DNA of 64,000 bases. Origin: Aldrovandia affinis (taxonomy: Eukaryota; Chordata; Actinopteri; Notacanthiformes; Halosauridae). Positions 56,966 to 64,000 of the stretch are shown here, one piece after another. A program made the position numbers and the translations under genes. The stretch is from contig JAINUG010000381.1 of the NCBI GenBank assembly GCA_029706075.1, positions 248,001 to 312,000 on the forward strand, given 5' to 3'. Numbering within the stretch: position 1 is the first letter of the stretch; every line of letters starts with the position of its first letter. Below the pieces are notes generated by a model. The model was not told the DNA's origin. It ran no database searches and was given only the letters and a program-made list of their open reading frames with translations.

Positions 56966-57379
56966 TAACAAGGTAGGACACTGATTTTTTTAAATGTTAG
57001 AAATACTATCATTTAAAATTGTGCAGCACATTGAAATAGATGCTATGGCATATTCGGAGGCCACTAGTATGCAATTATGTGTTTATGGTAATATTACTGG
57101 CCACTTCAAGTTTTGTATGTCCGTGGTAAAAATCGCATTTTGACCAAAAAGTCCGTCACAAGCCGACACGGTGATGACCCCCGGTTCAGCTCAATGGTGA
57201 AGGGTGAACAATCAGTGATGGGCATGTATAAGAAGTTCAGAGATCCAGGCCCTGGGCGATGTATTCCCCAATGTGGAAATATGCCATCGCATGTATCTGG
57301 CATTACCCATTGCAAATTGGGAAAAGGTTGTTTTCTTTATTGAAACGCGTTAAAACGTACCTGAGATCAACAGTGAACT

Positions 57380-57900
57380 GCTCCCCCATACCTCCAGTTA
57401 CTCATCACTCCCTACACCCCACCCAGACCCCTCCGCTCCGCCTCCTCTGGCAAACTGACTGCCCCATCCCTCCGGGCGCCTGGCAGCCGCTCCTCGCGGT
57501 CTCGCCTCTTCTCTGTCCTGATCCCTCGCTGGTGGAACGACCTCCCGCAATCAGTCAGGACCGCGGAATCACTTGTAATCAAGACTCAAAACCCACCTCT
57601 TCAGACTCCACTACCACTGAACACTGTCCATCTAGTCAATCTGTCGTCACCACTGTTTACTTGTTCTACACTATTATAAAAAAATAAATACAATTTAAAA
57701 TACTTTTTTTTTTAAACACACTAACCTTTTCTTTCCCAGTGTTACAGGTATGATATGCAGATGCCTGCAATGATGTCTATTGCTGTATTACTGCACTGAT
57801 CTTGTGCGCTAACTATGATTGTTCTTACCTTGCATTAATGCACATCTTGTAAGTCGCTCTGGATAAGAGCGTTTGCTAAATGCTTAAAATGTAAAATGTA
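57380..57900 (+). mobile_element. LINE 3' end, sense copy
   Basis: The + strand holds ctggtggaacgacctcccgcaatcagtc (WWNDLPQSV), then the tail with ccatacctgtaac-type matter in reverse of the 10222 and 29404 copies, and the end ttgtaagtcgctctggataagagcgtttgctaaatg. A T-rich insert near 57700 is also present. Confidence 0.75.
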
Positions 57901-57962
57901 ATGTAATGAAGAGAAGACTTTGAGCTGCAGGTTTGACAGGTCGAGTGGCATATACATATACA

Positions 57963-58108
57963 TATGGCATTTAGCAGACGCTTTTATCCAAAGCGACTTA
58001 CAGTAGAGAATGCATACATTTTTCAGTATATGTTGGTCCCAGTGGGAATAGAACCCACCTCAGCATTGCCAACGCCATGCTCTACCTACTGAGCTACACA
58101 GAACCACT
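57963..58108 (-). mobile_element. tRNA-derived SINE, antisense
   Basis: The tail atggcatttagcagacgcttttatccaaagcgactt is followed by the complement of box B (gggaatagaaccc) and box A (gctctacctactgagcta). It abuts the truncated Tc1 element. Confidence 0.85.
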
Positions 58109-58111
58109 GTA

Positions 58112-58948
58112 GAAAAGCCATTGCTAAGATGGCAAAATAAGAAAAAGAGGCTTGCCTGGCCCATGAAGCACTGCCAGTGGACTACTGAAGACTGGAAGGA
58201 GGTCTTATTTCTTAAAATGTGAAATCTTCGGTTCATCACGCAGGGTTTTTGTACACCGTCAAGTAGGCGAAAGGATGGTTCCTCAGTGTGTGACACCAAC
58301 TGTCAAACATGGAGGAGGAAGCTTGATGGTCTGGGGCTCTTTTGCTGGATCCAGAGTCGGCGACTTGCAGAGTGACTGGCACCCTGAACCAAAAGGGCTA
58401 CCACAGCATTTTGCAGCGCCATGCAATACCCTCTGGTCTACGCCTAGTTGGTCAGGGGGTCATCCTACAGCAAGGTAATGAACCAAAACATACCTCCAGG
58501 CTATGTCAGAACTACCTTAGAAGAAAAGAACAGGACGGTAGGCTTCAAATCATGGAATGGCTAGCAGTCTCCAGACTTAAACCCCATTGAGCTGATTTGG
58601 GATGAACTGGACAGAAGGGTGAAAGCAAAGCAGCCTACAAGTGCAACACATTTGTGGGAACTTCTGCAACAGTGTTGGGAAAAACTTTCCGAACAATTTT
58701 TGATTTCCATTGTAGAAAGAATGCCACGGGTGTATTCGGCTGTTATATCTGCAAAAGGTGGCTACTTTGATGAGTCAAAAATGTAGATTAAATTTTGTTA
58801 AACAAAACGATTCCATGATTTTTTTTATTTATCTTCAATTGTTTATTTGTTCTATACTTTAATGTGAGAGTACATTGAAACATTAAACTGCGTAAATTTC
58901 AATAAAAACTGGAAAATGGAGGTGTTCTAAAACTTTTGACCGGTAGTG
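58112..58948 (+). mobile_element. 5'-truncated Tc1-like element, C-terminal transposase half
   Basis: The + strand keeps QCVTPTVKHGGGSLMVWGSF, then QGNEPKHTSRLCQNYLRR and a frame-shifted LNPIELIWDELDRRVKAKQ with the catalytic Glu. The right end ctaaaacttttgaccggtagtg is followed by TA. The KHTS Asp is replaced: NEPKH where NDPKH is usual. It is the same family as 17477-18484. The left end is lost next to the SINE. Confidence 0.85.
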
Positions 58949-58965
58949 TATACCTACCTAAACTA

Positions 58966-58967
<2 letters not shown>

Positions 58968-59006
<39 letters not shown>
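58968..59006. repeat. ATA trinucleotide microsatellite
   Basis: About 12-13 uninterrupted ataata units lie just after the Tc1 right end. Confidence 0.95.
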
Positions 59007-59281
59007 TGTGGCAGTTAAAAGGTCGTTGGGTTTGTTTACAAAGTATCGAAATGTGTGTGTTTGTCAGGTGGGGGAAGGGGCCAAAAATGATTTGCCTAGT
59101 GTACTCCATCCATTTAATCCAGCCCTGCAAACATTATTTATTTTGGACGGTTACTTTGGCCATCGTGTGCTGCTGGAGAACAATAAAATCCTTTGCTTGT
59201 TTCTTTAACTTGTTCTCTATTTTGTCTATTGGTGGTTGAAGTTCGCGGAAATTAGGCTTTTCCTTATAAGTGGCAGTATGG

Positions 59282-60593
59282 TATGGAGTGAAATCACTGT
59301 CAAAAATACGTATATACGTTAAAAAAAAATCTGTAAATTGCACTTTCTAATTGTAAATTACACTTTGTAAATGTAAAATAATAATGTCCGCAATCCTCTC
59401 ATTTTACTTGTGTAAGCATCTGGGTTTACGTACGGAATAATGTTGGTACACAAAACAACATCACCGCCATATACCTCCAAAATAGTGTGAAACCCAAACT
59501 ACAGCATAGGGTGACACCTATGAAACAGTAGGAGCATCGTTTGGCGGAAAAAATAAACTATGGCGATAGCGGTCAGTCCCTAAGCCAGGTAAGTTGGTTT
59601 CTCCTGTTTTTTTTTTTTGTTTGTTTTTTTTAAACCATGTTTTAGATACATTTATTTCTGATGTTCTTCTTTCTGCCAATTTGGTGGCCAATTATACCCT
59701 ATATTGCAGCTAGTCAGCATCTATGGGACCAGCAACTACTCTGGGACCGGCAGTGACAAATACGCAAAACCGCCTCTTTCGACACAGAACTTGCCAAGCC
59801 GTCAACTGTGATTCTCCAATGCACACAAATAAACTTTCTGTGCATGAGGCAAGTTCTTGCAGGCTTCCCTTCCCCCTCCCCATAGGCGATAGGCAATACG
59901 GTGTATGGCCAATCACCACCCCCGAATGGGACTCCAGGCCAGAGCTGGGCTGGCGCAGCTGGGGATTGAACTCTAGTGGGCAAGCTGCACTTAGAACCGC
60001 CTTTGTTTAGAAGTGCCTTTACTGGTTGCGCCACCCAGGAGCCCACCCTGTGTTTTAAATAAAATTGTTTATTGACAGTAATTAATGGTAATGATCCTAG
60101 TTCACAGCTAATTATAATATAATTATATAATTAATATTGATTTTATTTGAAAACAGAGCAAAAGTAGAGAAACCAACTTAACTGGCTGGCCTACCGTTTC
60201 GCCCAATCGTAATCCTACTGCTTCTGCTTTACATTGGAAGCTCTAATAGCAAATAAAGCTATTACGCCGCTAATGCTCTATGTTCGGCTAGGCCATGCAT
60301 GATTCTACGTACGGACGGATAAAAAACACGACTAAAAATGGCATGAAAACACTGTCAAAATTCCGTATGTAAACCCAGGTGCACACTCGTAAAATGAAAG
60401 TCGTACGTGTGTACAGATTGTACAGATTTTTTACGTAAACACGAATGCATACATTCGTAAAATGAGGCGTACGTACGTCGTTATTTTGAATTTACAAAGT
60501 GCAATGTACGATTACAAACTGCAATTTACGTTTACGAATCGTTTTTTCGCATATACATTTCTTTACGTATTTTGACAGCGATTTCACTCCATA
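59282..60593. mobile_element. Unassigned transposon with long terminal inverted repeats
   Basis: The left end tatggagtgaaatcactgtc..aatacgta is matched by the complement of 60560-60593 (tatggagtgaaatcgctgtc..aatacgta). Similarity continues for over 100 bases through repeated gtaaattgcactttgtaa units. The interior is rich in tacgta and acgtac motifs. There is no transposase. A SINE (59660-60052) sits in the middle. No convincing target duplication was found, so I do not assign a superfamily. Confidence 0.7.
59660..60052 (-). mobile_element. tRNA-headed SINE nested in the long-TIR element
   Basis: The left end is ctgccaatttggtggccaattataccctata (tail). The right end's complement is gggctcctgggtggcgcaaccagtaaagg (box A), with gagttcaatcccc (box B). 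This is the most complete copy of the family also seen at 7087, 47075 and 48725. Confidence 0.8.
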
Positions 60594-62059
60594 GTATCCC
60601 CTGGTGTGAGATCGCTTCTACACTAACTAGGCTACTTCAAACGTTAACGGCCCGATTCAATTACAGATACTTTACTGCAGTCACTTGCAAATAGGTGTGA
60701 GGCACGTCGCACCCTATTCATGAGAATCTAGTTTACAAACTGCATTACATGTGCGAGCAAGAATTCCATGTAGCTATATTCATTATAGAAGTTCTAGACT
60801 AGATGCATCTGCTAAACATAATTATGAATTGTACAAACTGTGAATTATATTCTCGTTAATAAGTGCTTCGCAGCAATATTAGTGCAATGTCCAGTGCTTG
60901 TTGCCCGTATTCATATTTAATCTACAACCCATGACATTCAGGAAAGTCTCATCACGCGGGGCAAAGTTTTATCCTCACACAGAATAGGGAACGCTTAGCA
61001 AGCCAGTTATCTTCTTTTGTTAGCCAATTTAGTAGGACAATGATGGCACAGTATACCCGAGACGCGATGACAGTATTGATACTTCAAGATATTACAAGTA
61101 ACGTTAGTCTAATTTGTCCCTCTTTGTTATCCTGCTTAGCAAGTCAAAATAACATTGTGACATTTTAACACATTGTTGTAGCAAGCTACTTGGCAAAAAC
61201 AACCGATAGCTACATACCTCAGTTCCAAATAGTTCCAAGATATCGATGTATATCTTGCTTTCAACCCATCTGTGGATAGCTAGCAAACTAACTAGCTCAC
61301 TCGCTATCACTCGATATCACTCGATCAGACGACATTCCCATAACACTTGAACTGCACTTACATTACTACCGATAACGAGATGGTAAACTATCATTGTACC
61401 TGATATAGTGAACGTGTTAGTTAGATACGTTACGTTACATGTTATATAGACCTAGCAAACGTAACACTACTTATACAGAAACCCAGGCTAGTCATTTTCG
61501 AGTGACAAGCAATTCATCACATCAAACTAGGAATAGCGCTATGTCCCTTATAGCCAGATAACGTGAGTGTTAGTTATTGTGTGTGTTAATAGAAAAAAAA
61601 CAAGATGAAGTCAGTCGTGTAATTTTCAATTACGAGTCTGCGTTATAAAGTTAGGGAGAACGACAAACCAATGTGGGCCTAGCCAGGTTAGCAAGGAAAT
61701 GTAATAGTTGCTTACTTCGAACTAGCCATTTTGATAAGTCAGTAGCTAGCTAGCTAACACTAATGTAAGTTAGCTAACGTTACTTCTTGCTATCTAGCTG
61801 GCGGTCGAATTTGTCCTGGGGTAGCTGTGTCCCAGACGCCGTGTCTGTGGTAGGTAGCTAGTTGGATCAACAAGCGTTCAGACTCAGGCAACGAATAGGC
61901 CAACGGAATATTCTGAACCTCGAACTTACTTTATTACAAAACCGGCTTCCAAGGGATGTCTTGTAAGCAACTCTCCCCCTAATTCGACAGCTAGCTAGCT
62001 AGCTATTATTAGCTGGCTAGCTAAAAATACATGCTGGAACTCAGGTTGTGAAAACGTAC
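60594..62059. other. rab7a intron 1, upstream end
   Basis: I see no coding block. Short tagctagctagc and taacgtta runs are frequent (for example 61743-61765 and 61990-62010). Confidence 0.45.
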
Positions 62060-62220
62060 CTTATAATTCCAGCAGTGCTGTGAAAATGTTTCGGCGCAAT
62101 TAAATCTGTGACGGTTACCCGCTGTCACAATTTAGTTTTCTTCAGGTACTCTGGAAAAGCTATCGAACGTTAGCTAGAAATTATGAATGCAATTTTTCTC
62201 GCCTGGCGCGGCGGACCGGT
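62060..62220 (-). promoter_or_regulatory. Candidate rab7a 5' non-coding exon and promoter
   Basis: On the - strand a donor AAG/GTACGT lies at 62060/62059. The sequence upstream (to about 62220) contains a small CpG-rich patch (gcctggcgcggcggaccggt). Rab7a genes have a non-coding first exon, and none is evident nearer to 49310. This is a guess from position and one splice site. Confidence 0.3.
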
Positions 62221-63600
62221 AGCTAGCAGGATACACAGCGTTTCTTTTCTCTTGTGCCTTGTGCCTTTTTCCTTTTTCCTTTTTCGCGCACGTTTGTGTG
62301 TTCCCGCAAGTAAATATAAATGGATTTATATTGGTTACTGCTTGCTCTTCTTCTGAGCTGTCTCTTTCTCTTTTCTTCTCTTACTTCCTCCAAAACAACC
62401 CTGGTGTCAGCAGACACTGACGCCATCACGCACGTCCGAGAAGCCATACCTTTAAACCCATAGATATAATACGTAGATGCCTCATTGGCTGCTGTTGTAT
62501 GTTGCAGCGATACGTCTGCACGACCGCCTGGGATACTACACACTGTACCATTCAGCAACATGCAATGTTGTCATTAGAAAATGATAAATAAAAATACTGT
62601 GGTGTCATTTGGCTCAAAATTGTTATGTCTAACAGCTATGGCCCAGGCTCTTCTAGTGCCTGGATCCTTGGGAAACATGTGACAAAAACCAGGCTATATC
62701 AACAATCAAAGGCCATATCAACAAAACATTTTTTTTTACATTTATAACCACTTGGTCATGCAGTGGTTTGACAATTAGCTAACGTTAGGCTATATGGCCT
62801 TGTTATCATCATGGCAATATATGTGGGCCATTCAACTTTATCAGCTTCAACATCACCTTTAAGTGACAGTGAAATAGTGAAATAGCCACTTACTTGTGAA
62901 AAGTTATCCCACGAGCCTTGCTTCTATGGTTCCATCTATTTGTACAGCCAAATTGCATTTTTGCAATTCCCCTTTGTACCGTTTTCACAGCCAGGTTCTG
63001 CGGAAAACTGTTGAGGAAACTCAACAATCGTGAAATTTGGAAATCAAGTAACCTGCATGTTATGCAGAAATTAAGCGAGTGATAGTAGATTTTAAGAGGG
63101 GAAGTCTGCATCTTTCAATACACATACAGTATGTTTGTTTAGACGCGGATCTTGCCTGCCCCAATATGGCGGCCGTGCGTATCTGAACAGGGTGAATGAG
63201 GCATCTATGTATTTATATCTATGTTTTTTTCATTTAATTTTTGACATTTTTTATTTAAACCGCTAGCCGCCCCTATATCTATGTTTAAACCTACCCAACA
63301 GGTTTAAATCCTGTCCATGCCAGCCACCCGCAATTGGATAATGTCACGTCAGATCTCTCAGAAATAGTTCTAACATTCATTACTTTAGTTTACAGTTAAG
63401 CAGCATGGTTGTCTAACACAAGATTGTAGCTGAGCCATTGCCATTGAAGGCTGAATGTTATTACTTCTGTGCGAATTCATGAGAAGTGTAGTCAACCGCA
63501 CACATCAAACGTTAAACATGCATATCTTGGTTATTTGTATTTCAGAAATCTTATATTCTGAGACTTTAAGCATTGTACAAATTAATGAACTGTAGACATA
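62221..63600. other. Flank without a recognised gene
   Basis: Small open frames on either strand show no known family. The sequence has TAGC-rich and AT-rich patches only. Confidence 0.4.
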
Positions 63601-63990
63601 CTGCCTATAGAAAGTCATCATACCCTTTTGAAATAGTCACCTTTTTTTGTCTTACAGCCTGAAATGAAAGTACATAAAATACATCTTTTTCCAGCTATAT
63701 TTACACATTTTGCCTTACAACATTCAAGTGAAAAAAAGGGCAACATTTCTGACAATTAATTTAAAAAACTAGAATAACAGGGTTGGAAAAGCGATCATTT
63801 TGTAACATTGAATGCCATCTTGAAGCGAAGGAATGAATATAAAGAAGCAGATATTGGTTAGATATTGATATTGGGCATACATTGGAGATCTGATTCTCAG
63901 AATTTACGAGAAGATTGAATTAGTGGCATGATAATTAATATTTCAACAAAATCTATAGAACTGGACTGGCTGTACAGGTTTAGAGAGTGG
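63601..63990. mobile_element. Tc1-like element end, running toward window edge
   Basis: ctgcctatagaaagtcatcataccc after a TA, followed by gtcttacagcctgaaatgaaagta, is a known type of Tc1-like terminal sequence in fish. The other end lies outside the window or is lost. Confidence 0.55.
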
Positions 63991-64000
63991 AATTTTCCAC

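Overview
This is a piece of a ray-finned (teleost-type) fish chromosome. The evidence is five vertebrate genes with spliced GT-AG exons, very low gene density, TG/CA microsatellites, and repeats typical of fish: Tc1-like elements with TA duplications, hAT elements, a DANA/Mermaid-type SINE, tRNA-headed SINEs, L2-like LINEs and a Ty3/gypsy remnant. I cannot name the species from the sequence.

Genes, left to right. (1) pfkfb4, + strand, 3' part only: seven coding exons, 408-6758; the kinase half lies outside the window. (2) arpc4, - strand, complete at 168 codons in six exons, 24846 to 21483. Its first coding exon carries only ATG and its last carries only Phe plus stop. (3) hmces, + strand, complete at 367 codons in six exons, 27555-33714. 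arpc4 and hmces are divergent, with about 2.7 kb between start codons. (4) An intronless H1-10/H1X-like linker histone, - strand, 37122 to 36443, whose frame is broken in a 13-A run. (5) rab7a, - strand, complete at 207 codons in five coding exons, 49300 to 43992. A candidate 5' non-coding exon lies near 62.1 kb, which would give a TE-filled first intron of about 12.7 kb. The gene products are not in one pathway: glycolytic control, actin nucleation, abasic-site repair, chromatin and late-endosome traffic. hmces next to H1-10 matches the human 3q21 arrangement, and RAB7A maps to the same human region.

Between genes most DNA is transposon-derived. 8.7-13.9 kb: dispersed repeats, a foldback Tc1 and LINE ends. 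16.2-20.9 kb: four Tc1-like elements head to tail, one inside another. 34.4-35.6 kb: MITE-like elements, one inside a dispersed repeat whose empty site survives at 8.9 kb. 38.07-41.98 kb: a hAT element with perfect 8-bp target duplications that contains a second hAT with its own perfect duplications. 52.3-58.95 kb: a gypsy remnant, a hAT remnant, a LINE end, a SINE and half a Tc1. 59.28-60.59 kb: an element with long terminal inverted repeats that I cannot assign.

I found no CRISPR array, operon or other prokaryotic system. The most unusual items are the arpc4 exon structure, the H1 frame break, the nested hAT pair, the foldback Tc1 and the unassigned long-TIR element.
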